Shown here: positions 42,640 through 54,069 of the stretch, piece after piece
Layout of the letters: the number at the start of each line of letters is the position of its first letter
Position numbering within the stretch: position 1 is the stretch's first letter
DNA from: Actinostola sp. cb2023
Taxonomy: Eukaryota > Cnidaria > Anthozoa > Actiniaria > Actinostolidae
Direction of reading: 5' to 3'
Assembly: GCA_033675265.1 (NCBI GenBank)
Contig: JAUJYZ010000968.1
Location: forward strand, 167,751 to 231,750
DNA length: 64,000 bases
The notes under the pieces: generated by a model
Told to the model about the DNA's origin: nothing
Databases searched by the model: none
The model's input: only the letters and a program-made list of their open reading frames with translations
Position numbers and translations under genes: made by a program

Positions 42640-43760
42640 TCGATCCTCGCCTACGGCTCATATCTTTATATGCCGATAAAACACGGTCTCTCGTTTTCTA
42701 AACTTCACTTAGTCATACAACGTCTCTTTGACATTGGTCAAAAGTCATATAAAACATTGATTTTCACAGTTGTATTTAAGAAATAAACACGCGGGATGTT
42801 GGGAGAACACAAGAGAAACGTAGGAAACCACGACGCGAAGCGTTGTTTTCCCAACATCCCAAGTGTTTAGATCAGAGTATATAAAACGGAAAACTGTTTT
42901 ATATTTATTTAATAAAATAATTGTAGCTACAAGAATCGCTCTGTTTTGTGAGTAAGTTTATATTAAATACGGCTATCGTTCCTTGGTATTTTCAGACGTT
43001 GACTGACTTGAGAAACTATAGAACTATAGAACTCATAGAACGGTTAGTATGTGATTGAGAAAACTAAGCAGTTAGATTATTATTTTCTTTTTGAAAAAAC
43101 CGTTTATTTACGCGAGATTCTACTGATCAAATTTGCAATTCTCCTGAAAAAGCATCAGAAATCGCCCATCATCCAATCAAATCTCGTGAAAGAAATCAAA
43201 ATGGCAAGCGACTCGACAAATTTTATCTGTGCCGTTTCGCCGTTTAATAAGTGTTTTGACAGGAAAAACGTTTTGAAGGATACTATTTTCTGTCAGACAA
43301 TTAAAGAACAATGCTTCTTACGGCTTCCTTTATCAGCTTGTGTGATCCTGTGAATACGAAAAACGAAGAAAAGCTGAGCTAATGAAGACGAATCGCCAAC
43401 TTTTTGTCGAAATATTTGACAACTAGATGAATGAGCACGAAGTCAGGTAGCCAAATATCGACAGTTTTTGTTGTATTTTTAAATCTTTTCAGCGTTTTTC
43501 TCGACAAGAATGTATACACGTATACACGATGGACGTTTTTAAGACATTTGACAATATTTTTTCTCTTTGATATATTGTCAGGCGAACAGCTCAAATTGTA
43601 GCTACAAGAATCGCTCTGTTTTGTGAGTAAGTTTATATTAAATACGGCTATCGTTCCTTGGAATTTTCAGTCGTTGACTGACTTGAGAAACTATAGAACT
43701 ATAGAACTCATAGAACGGTTAGTATGTGATTGAGAAAACTGAGCAGTTAGATTATTTAGT
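42640..43760 (+). repeat. Repeat with two 163-bp direct copies, plus a hairpin
   Basis: 42919-43081 and 43594-43756 are near-identical direct repeats (starting AATTGTAGCTACAAGAATCG) that enclose about 510 bp. Upstream, ACGCGGGATGTTGGGAGAAC (about 42791) pairs with TTCCCAACATCCCAAGTGT (about 42850). Parts match 2040-2310. The direct copies could be LTR-like or a segmental duplication. The internal 100-codon frame has no motif. Confidence 0.6.
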
Positions 43761-44119
43761 TTTCTTCGTTTATATTGTGATTTGTGGACAAAAGTGGACG
43801 ATTCGTCGCCCGTTTTTGGTGTAAACTCAATTCTTGCAAGTTTTCAGTTTCAAAACAGCAAAATCACGTCTAGATAGAACTTGAACCTGACAAAACAAGA
43901 AAAACTAATTATATGGCTTTCGTTGAAAATATGTTTATTAAATAAAACATGTTTAACAGCAGAAAAACAAATATTTGGTGTCGATCAAATCCACTGCATT
44001 TCTTCCAGGTCGTTCAAGGTCATGAAAAACGGTGTTTTGACCAATGAGAGTGCGCGTTATATCTAAATTATTTTATAAAAGTAGCTCTAAGTAAATGTTA
44101 TAAAAAAAAACTTATTCTA

Positions 44120-44366
44120 TATACAATCATTCTCAAAAACGTTGTCCAGATGAAAAGACTACAATAAAGTCACATGATTCGTTATGTATTCAATTTCCTC
44201 GCATGGAATTTCAGTTTGAGATGCAAAAGTACACAGCATTGTATGTAATGGCGATGGTATCAACTCGTAGTTCCGCGCGCAGAAATTGAAAACATGACGA
44301 ATCATGTGACTTTATTGTAATATTGTAGTCTTTTCATCTGGACAACCTTTTTGAGAATATCTGTAT
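44120..44366. mobile_element. Palindromic MITE, complete copy
   Basis: Left arm (ATTCTCAAAAACGTTGTCCA...) and right arm (complement, ending GAGAATATCTGTAT) pair over about 60 bp: GTTGTCCAGATGAAAAGACT and AATAAAGTCACATGATTCGT. A half copy lies at 6197. Target duplication unclear. Confidence 0.75.
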
Positions 44367-44778
44367 AAGAGCCAATATGGTCAATCGCAATGCGTTCTAA
44401 GCGATTCAGCACAGCCAGCATTCATTGTAATTAGCAGTATCATTTAAGGCACTGTTAAGAATGACGGCGTATTTTTCTTTGATACAAAGTTGATAGTACA
44501 AGTATTTAACCTCCATGTAATCACGCAATAAATTAAATAAATGATTGGTATCAAAGTCATTCTGTTTCCGCTCCTTTGAATGCTTTGCTGGTTAATGGAC
44601 AATTAGCTTAAAATGAACGATCGGAGATCATACTTATCTATATTATACTATTTTAATAAACCTTGCTTGAGTTTCCAAACTATGAATAAACAGATTTCAG
44701 AGTCACATAACGAAGTTGTGAAACGTGATATAGCGGCAAGTTATTGTTAATTGAATGTGTCAACTGGTAATTGACATA

Positions 44779-45188
44779 CAGTAAAAACCCGCATATAAGA
44801 AACTGCGGATTAAGAACCTTCAGGCTGAAATTTAGCCAATTAAGCACCCAATATATCCAATATATAAGAACCAGTTCAGCCTGAAAAATGAAGCAGGTTC
44901 TTATGAGAAAATGACTAAAGCTCAGAACACACCGGTACAGTCGGTGCTGAATATGCTGAAATAGTATATTTACTATACAGTTGGGTTGTTAATGTTTAGT
45001 GTGAATATTAGACCTTTCAGGGTCAATGTATACACCATATCAGGAACAATAAATTATTATTTTTTGCCCTGTAAATAAGAACCTGTTAAGAACCTATTCA
45101 GCCTGTTTTCTCACTAGACACCCAATATATAAGAACCATTTCAGCCTGACTTGGAAAAATAGGGGTTCTTTTATGCGGGTTTTTACTG
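44779..45188. mobile_element. TA-flanked MITE (mariner-like ends)
   Basis: Ends CAGTAAAAACCCGCATATAA and its complement (ATGCGGGTTTTTACTG) with TA at 44777-44778 and 45189-45190. Inside, AAGAACC(A/T)GTTCAGCCTGA-like blocks repeat. 410 bp, non-coding. A decayed relative may lie near 58100-58200. Confidence 0.8.
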
Positions 45189-45190
45189 TA

Positions 45191-45910
45191 TCTATTTGTC
45201 TATTATTATTATAAATGCGGTATACACGATACTGATGGACGACAAGAGGGAATCACGAAACGTCGAATTTGGAATCGAGTTTGAGTTACGGTTCGAGTTA
45301 CTGTTCGAGTTATGGTCCGACCTAGTCCGACCCTGGATCCCAGAGTTTATTCATTCTTCAACATAACATATCGTGAATTCGTTGAAATTTACTTCATTAA
45401 AATCTCTCTTTTGTATATCGGGCATTTTAAGAAACGTTTTGTACTCGAAAAATAAAAATTGTGGGAAACTGAAATAAATATATATCTGCTGTATTGTGAT
45501 GTCGTGGTATTAGGAAAATATGTCAAGAACTATACTGAAGGCAGGAAATAGACCGTCTGTATATGTAGGTTAGAATATGTGTGTCTTCGTTTTAATAAGT
45601 GAAACAGGAGACAGGAAAACCCTCAGTACTGGCAATACATCCCTGAAATTCCTGTGTGATTCAACAAAATAATTCCGAATCGAACCTCGATGTAACGATG
45701 ACACAAGTATAACGAACCATTTTCTTCCACATTTCTTCATCCTGTCAAACAGAAAATATATGGATTTTGACCCTGATATAACGAACCCCAATATTATACA
45801 AACGAACATATTTTTACAGTCAAATCATTGTTATCATGATATGTCTACTAATTGTGTAACGATGAACATTGCACAATGCTGTTACTCCCCTAAAACTTTT
45901 GGTAGTTCAG
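45191..45910. other. No gene recognised
   Basis: AT-rich, with short GAGTTACGGTTCGAGTTA repeats at about 45290. Confidence 0.4.
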
Positions 45911-45915
45911 TCGCG

Positions 45916-47037
45916 ATGTCTGCAATAGCTGTAGAAATCTCATCAGACACTGACTCGGATTCTTTTCTCAACCACAGGTAAAGTAGAAGCAATATGCATA
46001 TTTGTAAACTGAAATAACTAGATGGTATTCACCCGATAAACTTTTTTCAACTTGATATTCAGTAGTCTCTTCTCTGCGCAAAGAAACGAGATAAGGTAAC
46101 ACTACATCTGTTCATGTATTGCAACCCCTATTTGGGCCTATTTGACCAGAAACTGCCATCCCTTCCAATTCTACATTTTGTATTCTGCATATTGCCATAA
46201 TTTCTATGTTAAAAAGAGATTCCCAAAGGAGGGAGAGAAAGACTTGTGTGGTTGAACACGAATAGCATAGTCTGTATGTCAGTTGCAAGTAATAACTTTT
46301 TAAAAAAATTCACAATATATATAGTATTTGATATGACCAAGTGAACATAAAAACACAAATTTAATAAATTTTCTACATTTTGGCATAAAGAACGCCTAGA
46401 TTCACTGACTTTTGCATGGGCCAAATGGCTTTTAAAGATCCATCTCTTATACTTTTACTCATAAAATCATGGGCGGACTTCACGCTTCTGTGAACAGTGG
46501 GTCGGCTTTATTTACATAACCAGATTCATTTGACAATGGCAGACAGGCGATCCTCGGATGATCTTCTTGTAGGTGAATGTTTGTCTCTACCTCCCGAGTA
46601 CAAACCATACCAATATCAAATGTCCTCAAAATGTATGCAATATTTTTGATATGATAATTATTTGTTTCCTAGTCGAAACGATGATTTTGCTGATGGTGGT
46701 GGTGATGATGAAATATGCAGTGAAGATCGTGCGTCAAGTGTTGCAAGTTAAGAAAAATAGTCAAAGGCCGAGTCTCAGATAAAGACTGAAATAACTGTTT
46801 CAACTCGTATTTTTAAGACATGGTGATCAAGGCAGCTCTGATGACCCAATACTAGTTCAAGGTAAGTCAGCAATGACTTTGCATTTCATGCAACAATATG
46901 AGCCGCAAGTGTGGTTGTGGTGGGGGAAAAGAAGATGATGATGATTCGCGTTATTGATTGATGGAGGGATTGATTAATTGGCTGATTGTTTGAATAGGTT
47001 CTCCTATCAAGAAAGTCAAGAAAGATATTTCCAAAAG
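45916..47037 (+). CDS. Candidate short exons of a plus-strand host gene
   Basis: Several short open stretches have splice signals: 45916-45977 (MSAIAVEISSDTDSDSFLNH, ends CACAG|GTAAAG); 46536-46568 (MADRRSSDDLL, ends |GTAGGT); an acidic stretch near 46673-46752; about 46822-46861 (GSSDDPILVQ, ends |GTAAGT); and 46974-47037 (SPIKKVKKDISK, ends AAAAG|GTAAGT). Similar S-P-V-K-K micro-exons occur beyond the transposon at 53804 and 54044, so the transposon may lie in an intron. Phases are not all consistent and the product is unknown. Confidence 0.3.
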
Positions 47038-47057
47038 GTAAGTGTAGCTTTGTTTAG

Positions 47058-47445
47058 TACGGAAGCCGAGAAGGGCCAATCAAAAAATATATTAGAAATC
47101 CGAAAATATTTTGCAAATCCACATTTTTTTTATTCAAAATCCGAAAATATTTTGGAAATCCACATTTCTTTATTCAAAATCGAAAAATATTTTGCGAATC
47201 CTGAAATCTTTATTCAAAATCCGTAAATATTTTGGAAATCCACAATTCTTTTTCAAAATCCGAAAATATTTTGCGAATCCTGAAATCTTTATTCAAAATC
47301 CGTAAATATTTTGGAAATCCACATTTCTTTATTCAAAATCCGAAAATATTTTGGAAATTCGATTTTTTTTAAATCCAGAAATCTTTATTTTTATCGATCC
47401 GATATCGATCCTTACACCCTGGTGACACCGATCATTGCGGTCAGA
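47058..47445. repeat. Left terminal inverted repeat with internal tandem repeats
   Basis: The TIR includes about seven units like AATCCGAAAATATTTTGGA with ATTCTTTATTCAAA, then CTTTATTTTTATCGATCC and CACCGATCATTGCGGTCAG, the last shared with the right arm. Confidence 0.85.
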
Positions 47446-47466
47446 GGTATTACCGTGCAATCCAAA

Positions 47467-48788
47467 ATGGCGGCAGACGTGACTTACATGTACTGTCAGG
47501 ACTGTCAGTCGTTTTTCTTGCCAATGTGCTAACTCATGTTTTGCTATAATTGTGGGAAAGCATTCAGTAATACAGGGTGCTTTTGCAGCAATTGTGGTAC
47601 GAAGAAAAGAAGCGACCAAAGCACATTTCCAAGTTTTGCAGACGAGAAAGAAGCCATAACAAACTACTTTCGAAGAGGATACAAGTATGAAACAATTATT
47701 TAGTTTTTATCAGAATATCACGGTATCTCATTGAGTTTGCGGACTTTAAAGAGAAGATTAAAAGAGTATAAGTTGGATAAGAGATCCCACTCTACATCGG
47801 AAGATACTGTTTGTCAAATTATTCAAGATGAAATTCAGGGACCTTCATCATCACTAGGTTATCGAGGAATGTGGAACAAATTAAGGACAAGCTATGGCAT
47901 TACAGTACCGCGAGATACTGTTATGAGAATTTTAAAGGAATTAGATCCAGAGGCATCCGCTCTTAGAAAGGCAAGAAAGCTACAACGTCGAAGTTACGTA
48001 TCACCTGGACCAAATGCAGCTTGGCATGTAGATGGATACGACAAATTGAAACCATTTGGCCTGCCTATACATGGTTGCATTGACGGATATTCCCGAAGAA
48101 TTGTGTGGCTCAAAGTATGTAGAAGCAACAAAAACCCAGTAATCCCAGCAAGTTTCTTTTTACACTGTGTAGAAGAATTGGGCACATGTCCTCTGCTTGT
48201 TCAGACAGATTGTGGTACAGAAAATGGTATTTTAGCAGGAATTCAGTGCAAATTTGTTGAAAGTGAAAATGCTCATCGATATTCATCATCACATGCTAAT
48301 CAAAGAATCGAAAACTGGTGGTCTCATTGCAAGAGAGGGTTTACAGCCTGGGTAATCGATTTTTTCAAAGCTCTAGTTTACAATGGAAAGATTGCCCTAG
48401 GTAATCCTCTTCACATGGAATGTGTATGGTTTGTATTTTCTAATTTCTTGCAGTCTGAACTTGACAAGGTAAAGCAAGAATGGAATACGCATTACATACG
48501 ACAGTCCAGACACAACACAGTGTCTGGTGTTCCAGATGAACTTTTTTCTTACCTCAATCTCATGGACATACAAATTGTGGTATCCATATTTCCAAAGATG
48601 ACATTCAAAACATTCTTGATGAGAGAGATATTTATGCTGAGGCAGATTTGGCTGGAAATACAGTTGACAGTGAAATGGTAGAGTACTTTAGCTATGTTGT
48701 CAAGGAAGAAAATCTGCAACACCCACCTGGCAGCTGGTCTCAAGCCAAAGCTATGTATGAAAAGCTTATAGAGCTCTCAGGCCACTGA
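47467..48788 (+). pseudogene. IS3EU-like DDE integrase (transposase), two stops and a frameshift
   Basis: The frame from ATG 47467 has a Cys-rich head (YCQDCQSFF; CYNCGKAFSNTGCFCSNCG), interrupted by TAA at 47530 and TAG at 47701. Then comes an IS3-like helical region (LRTLKRRLKEYKL; LGYRGMWNKLRTSYGITV; ILKELDPEA) and a retroviral-type catalytic core: first Asp in AWHVDGYDKLKPFG, second in VQTDCGTENG, Glu in NQRIENWWSHCKRG, then WNTHYIRQSRHNTVSG. Near 48570 the frame shifts and the tail continues to 48788 (HPPGSWSQAKAMYEKLIELS). Both stops fall where a C-to-T change in a Gln codon would explain them. All three catalytic residues remain. It is at most a recent pseudogene unless introns bypass the stops. 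Confidence 0.8.
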
Positions 48789-48870
48789 CTGACCTTCAAT
48801 GATTTACCTGTCTAATTTAACATACAATTTAACTACAGTTGTATTTTTGCTTGTATTTTTAACCCTTTGA

Positions 48871-48969
48871 TTCCCTGCTGGCAGAGGTTTCTTTTCCTTG
48901 TCCTGGGCTTATTTTCCTACGAGGCCCAGGATGAGGGAAAAGAAACCTCTCACCTCTGCCAGCAGGGAA
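48871..48969. repeat. 99-bp foldback hairpin
   Basis: TTCCCTGCTGGCAGAGG and CCTCTGCCAGCAGGGAA at the ends, with GGTTTCTTTTCC pairing further in. It lies between the two convergent genes of the IS3EU-like element, where it might act as a boundary or terminator; that is speculative. Confidence 0.7.
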
Positions 48970-50217
48970 ACCCTTCAACACCTAGATTTAGCGATTTTCT
49001 TGCCCTGAAATTGAAAAATTGAATTTTGCTGAGAAAGTGGCTTTTTGTTTCACAATAAATTGATGTATTTGGAAGAAAATTGAAGTCAAATTTTGCTCAT
49101 TTTGGATGTTGTGAAATGATGTCATGTTTTGATTTCTATGAAAAACAATCAGCTTTCAATCAGCTGACAAAAGCCATGAATCTCATTATCTGACCCCAAA
49201 TTCTTGTTTGACCACTATGTGATTTGCTCTCTCAGAAAATGATGCCTAATTTTACTAATATCAAATTGAATTAGTTTTACGGACTTGGTACCAGTCCCCT
49301 GCTCGTTTTGGTAATGGCTAATAAATTTTCTGAGAGAGCAGATCAAACTTAGCTAGTCTGCAAAGTTTGGTGAACTTCGGCTTAATATTGACGATGCTAG
49401 AGGTAACTAAGGGCATTAAAGATGACAATTTTCCCATACAAACTCTGTAATTTTTTGATGTTGTCCATCCAAACCATACATTCACTTTAAAATTTTGGAT
49501 GGACAACGCAATTTCAAAAGCTTATAATTCTGACAGAATTCGCTCAAATCACATCAAACTTTGCACAGATGCTAATTTCAACATGCTGTTTCATGTCATG
49601 AACTTAATTTCGTAATTACATTAATTCTAATGAACTCGTTCCCAGTCCCTTGCTCGATTTGGTAGTGGCTAATTGAACACTTGTAATTGAGATGCCCAAA
49701 CTATAATTTATTGATAATGTTGGGATTCCTGTTTTGTGCTGAATGTTTTAATCCCTTATTGCACTGTCAGCATTAAGAGATCATTCAAGCCTGGTATTAG
49801 TGTGTCATATAATCAGGAACAATTACATGTACACCTGTAACTACATGTACATATGCAATATAGAGTGACTATTAAAAATCGCAATTACACTACTGTCAGG
49901 GACTCAGTAGAGGTGCATGTACTTGTAACATTGATTATTCAATATAGCAAAATACCATTAACTAACAATATTGGTTAATAAAGACTTGCACATAGTTTCT
50001 GGTTCACACTAGTTACAAATGTTTTGTGTGCTCATCGCACAATTCAAACAAGGTTTTGAAAATGTACACAACAATAATAATTATCTAATAAGTCATAGTG
50101 TAAACACTAACTCCATAAAATACATTTGTCATTGTACTAGTGATGAGATAACTATATCATATGGGTATCTGATTGGGTCTAGTGTAACTGTATTAGCCTG
50201 TTTTATGTAGCTTATAT
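48970..50217. other. Spacer between integrase and HECT genes
   Basis: No coding region recognised. A block containing CAGTCCC(C/T)TGCTCG(T/A)TTTGGTA occurs twice (about 49292 and 49645). Confidence 0.5.
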
Positions 50218-53200
50218 TTAGACAGACCCAAAGCCACAACATTCCTTTAACATTGATACCCCAGCTTCAATCATAGATGCTAGTGAAATGATATGAAGGG
50301 GAAGATGCAACAGTAAATCACAAGTAGAAGCCCTTGGTCGACATTTGCAGTCATATGGGCAACCATATACAAATCGGACCTCAATCTTCTTTGCAAACCC
50401 AAGAACTGGTACCTTTGGACTTCCAGTGGCAAATTTCAATACATCCTCTACTGTTGATTCACAATTTGGAACTCCTTTGGAAAGATAAAGTAGAATTTTG
50501 AGTTATTTGATTTCATTGTCGTATTGCTAATTGGGTACTTGTAATATTAATATTATTGATAGATGTTAAGAATGTGGAGAAGAGTTAGACAAATAATATT
50601 AATAATCATTTTATTTCGACTTCCTATACTTACCATTGTTGTCTAGTAACTCAACAAAGTCACAAAATGCCTTGTATGTACGAATTTCTCTGTCTTTAAG
50701 ACTATCATTTAAAGAAAATGTGACTTTGAGGTGAGCAAAGAGGTCATCAGCTGTAATGTGTTCTTGTTCTTGAGCAACAAACACTTTTCGAAGTTGATCT
50801 TTATGTTTCTTTACAGAATCCAACACACCATGGAGTTGCAGACCATTTGCCATCTGATCTATCAGTGGTAGTTTGGACTCAATGCATGTCTTGATATACA
50901 TGGATCTGTTGAGAAATAACCACCTTGAAGAATACTAAATTTGTACTAGTTATATTGTTTGTTATATTATGTAATAGTGTCCCGATTAGAGTGATTCCAA
51001 TAAACCTGGGCATTACTAACTACACCAATACACACTATTAGACAGTTCACTCTTTCGTTTTCTTTTGTTCCTTTGCATCTAATTAATAGTGCCCAGGTTT
51101 ATTGGAATCACTCTAGTGGAGCACTTGTGCTCTGCTAGAAGAGATCCTGACACTTTAATAAAGTTATTATTATTATTATTATATTATTATTATTACTAGT
51201 TTTGCCTGCCAGTGATCCACAATTACACAGGGTACCCAACAATTAAGATCACAAAATAATTAGAGTGATTCCAATAAACCTGGGCATTACTAATTACACT
51301 AATACACACTATTAGACACTCACTCTTTTGTGTTTCTTTTGTTTCCTTGCATCTATTAAAGTGCAACTGAAATGAAATATTTTATTGCATTTTACATTAT
51401 AGATCATTGAAAGAAATAAAGTTATCATAAATATATTTTTGTAAAATGATTACTTTCTAAGATATTCAAGAAAAACATGTTGCAGAGTGTGACGTCACAA
51501 GGTTTGTAAAGTACTTTGTTTCACTCAAATCCTCTAAATGTATTTTGACTTTTACACTGGAAAAAGAAAAGAACATCAAACAATGTAAAGCTTTTTCTCA
51601 GGCACATGATGTGTACTTTTACTCAGCTAAAAGTTGTTTCATGTTCTTTTCTTCTTCCACTGTAAAAGTCAAAATAAATTTAGAGGATTTGAGTGAAACA
51701 AAGTACTTTACAAACCTTGTGACGTCACACTCTGCAACATGTTTTTCTTGAATATCTTAGAAAGCAATCATTTTACAAAAATATCTTTATGATAGCATTA
51801 TTTCTTTCAATAATCTATAATATAAAACGTAATAAAATATTTCACTTCGGTTGCACTTTAAACACTGACAGCTAATTAGTAGTGCCCAGGTTTATTGGAA
51901 TCACTCTACCGGTATATAGACTAAAACCATGAAACAGTGCTAACAATTAGCACTAAATAGTACAATGTCTTTTGTTTTCTAGTGTTTCATTGGTGCTATT
52001 TAGCACTAACTAGTTTGTACTGTTTCGTGGTTTTAGTGTTTGCACTCTATTATATTGTTATTGTGAAAATGTATTTAACTGGATAACAGATAACCTAATT
52101 CAAGTATTTCAATACATGCAGTAATCTTTGATAATTTACCTAAGAATTCTCTCTTTCCCAGACATTGTTTCACGTTGTGGTACACCCCTGTAGCCCACTT
52201 TCTGTAGAGCATCTAAAGTGGTGTCCTCTAAAAGGACATTACGAAGTTCTGCTTCTGTTTTCACACTGTCAATCTATAATTTTGTAAAATTAAATTATAA
52301 CTGAAATGTTTTTTTTCATACATAATATTTCAAACATTTACAAGAATTGACATGTATCCTAGGAATTTAATATAAACTGACCTTTGTTGCAACATCTTTA
52401 AATTCTGTTTCCATCAGCTTAGCTTTGTTTACTTGTATCTCGTTTATACCTCCACACAAATAATCGTACACCCATCCTGATAGAAAATCAGGTGGAGGCC
52501 CTTCTTGGGCAATGGAATTGGCCATTAGTTCCCCAACAATAGACAAACTCCCATCAGCAAGGGTCATAGTGCTTCCACATGGTGAATGGCCCCCATCTCC
52601 TTCATCAACAAACAGTCTTTGTTTGATAACTTCAAAACAATAAACAATAAACAAATAATTTATACATATATTTACCATAAGTATGCTATTTCCACCTCTT
52701 TTTACCAACAACTGAAAAATTGTATTTTTTTAAAGCAACCACTACTGCCTTCACTAGCTACTAGCTAACCTGTAAAAAAATCACGCTTTGGTCCCCCATC
52801 ATCTATAGCTGCTTCTCCAAGAAAAACAACCTTAATAGTATGGCAAGGCTTAACCCAGGGTCGTTTTCTCGATTCTAAGAAATCTTCCCACAGAAACTTT
52901 CTTCGAACATGTATGCGGAATATCTTCTTATCAACATGGTTTGATATGCCCTTTAATATGTCCTTGATATCTGGTGGATTTGGAACCTCTGCGGCACTGC
53001 ATGTAGGTTGCTCATCTGCAGCATTATCACCATTGGACTGGTCACACATGACATTTTGACTGCTCGTATTAACATGCAGTGTCGACATTAGATCATTATA
53101 CGTAAGCTCTTCAGAGGTGCGCTGTTGGTCACAACACATATCAGCATGCTCTTCGATTTCATTAATTTGAAATGAAATCAAACATGTGGGGCATACCACC

Positions 53201-53376
53201 CTTCCATCTTGGCCGTTTATGGCCTCAAAAACACTGTGGTCCAATTCATGATCACTTTCCTCATCAGAAACTGAGCTCAAAAGGGCGCTAAACTGACCGC
53301 TGACCGCAATGATCGGTGTCTCCAAGGTGTAGGATCGATATTGGATCGATAAAAATAAAGATTTCGGGATTTGCAA
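50218..53376 (-). CDS. HECT-type E3 ubiquitin ligase (G2E3-like) with UBZ-like finger, five exons
   Basis: Exons 53376-52770, 52629-52382, 52273-52140, 50905-50634 and 50474-50218 join in phase to 1,518 bp (505 aa and stop) with GT-AG introns. Residues 62-81 (CPTCLISFQINEIEEHADMC; Cys62, Cys65, His77, Cys81) look like a UBZ/Rad18-type finger. The HECT fold follows: RKRPWVKPCHTIKVVFLGE, AAIDDGGPKRDFF, QRLFVDEGDGG, PPDFLSGWVYDYLCGG, FATGSPKVPVLGF. The catalytic cysteine is Cys472 in PRASTCDLLLHLP. A HECT enzyme takes ubiquitin from an E2 onto this Cys and passes it to a substrate. The chosen start (MQIPKSLF) lies in the right inverted repeat; an untranslated or alternative first exon is possible. 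Intron 3 holds three MITEs. Confidence 0.85.
50987..51115. mobile_element. TA-flanked MITE, GAGTGATTCC family, copy 1
   Basis: TAGAGTGATTCCAATAAACC and its complement (ending CACTCTA) bracket about 129 bp in HECT intron 3. Confidence 0.75.
51261..51907. mobile_element. GAGTGATTCC-family MITE, copy 2, carrying a nested TTAA MITE
   Basis: Same ends as copy 1. Its interior is interrupted at 51360-51857 by another element; the flanking halves match copy 1 across the gap. Confidence 0.78.
51360..51857. mobile_element. TTAA-flanked palindromic MITE, AGTGCAACTG family
   Basis: Ends AGTGCAACTGAAATGAAATA and complement (CGGTTGCACT), with TTAA at 51356-51359 and 51858-51861. The arms are nearly full-length inverted copies (TGACGTCACAAGGTTTGTAA appears on both sides). 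498 bp. Confidence 0.85.
51919..52038. repeat. 120-bp foldback element
   Basis: ACTAAAACCATGAAACAGT pairs with ACTGTTTCGTGGTTTTAGT; GCTAA...TTAGCACTAAATAG is repeated and inverted inside. Confidence 0.7.
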
Positions 53377-53631
53377 AATATTTTCGGATTTTGAATTAAG
53401 ATTTCGGGATTTGCAAAATATATACAGATTTGAAATAACAAATTAGGATTTGCAAAATATTTTCAGATTTTGAATAAAAAAATGTGGATTTGCCAATTAT
53501 TTACGGATTTTGAATAAAGATTTCGGGATTTTTGCAAAATATTTTCGGATTTTGAATAAAAAAATGTGGATTGGCAAAAATATTTTCGGATTTCTAATAT
53601 ATTTTTGGATTGGCCCTTCTCGGCTTCCGTA
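53295..53631. repeat. Right terminal inverted repeat with internal tandem repeats
   Basis: Complement of the left arm, including the CGATCATTGCGGTCAG block, the tandem ATTTTCGGATTTTGAATAAA units and the terminal GGCCCTTCTCGGCTTCCGTA. Confidence 0.85.
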
Positions 53632-53803
53632 GTTTAGTGTGCTCAAAGAGCTCAGTGATTACTTGTTCTGACATAATTGTACATACTTGCAGGACTTTGC
53701 AAAGGGAGCCTACATGTATACTAATAGGAGGTACAAAGTAGAGCTGTTTTATAATCTCTTGTTTGTGTTTTTAAAATTACTTCTTTCTTACAATTCCAGA
53801 CTC

Positions 53804-54067
53804 TCCTGTTAAAGAAACCGATATAGAAAGGTAATTGATTTAAAACTAATTAATGCAATTAATTATAATCTGATTTATCATTTTTTATGATTAGACGACT
53901 AGTTTTACCAGGTATTCTATAAACTAGAATCAAGGTACATGTAAAACCAAAAACATTTCTCCAATATATTTTATTAATTACATAACTGGTTTGCTGAAAT
54001 GAAATGACCTTTTTTCCCTAAAGGTTTCATTACTAAAATGAAAAGTCTGATTCCCCTGTTAAGAAAA
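53804..54067 (+). CDS. Two candidate micro-exons (S-P-V-K motif)
   Basis: 53804-53830 (DSPVKETDIER) lies between TTCCAG and GTAATT. About 54044-54067 (SDSPVKKR) lies between AAAAG and GTAAAT. They resemble SPIKKVKKDISK at 46.97 kb, on the other side of the 6.6-kb transposon. Product unknown. Confidence 0.3.
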
Positions 54068-54069
54068 GG

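Larger units (their letters stand above)
47058..53631. mobile_element. IS3EU-like DNA transposon carrying a HECT ubiquitin-ligase gene
   Basis: Ends TACGGAAGCCGAGAAGGGCC (47058) and its complement (ending 53631) are flanked by the 6-bp duplication GTTTAG (47052-47057 and 53632-53637). The inverted arms extend about 340-390 bp and contain short tandem repeats. Between them are a plus-strand IS3-like integrase (47467-48788) and a minus-strand HECT gene (53376-50218), convergent. Total 6,574 bp. The family name is from memory of 6-bp duplications and an IS3-like integrase. Confidence 0.85.

Noticed and set aside
43051..43353. 100-codon frame inside the direct-repeat unit
   Set aside because: No motif, and the related copy at 2.0-2.3 kb does not keep the frame.
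47329..47619. 96-codon minus-strand frame over the integrase start
   Set aside because: It is antisense to the zinc-ribbon coding region and crosses the inverted-repeat border.
51160..51200. (TTA)n microsatellite as a feature of interest
   Set aside because: Ordinary short simple repeat in an intron.
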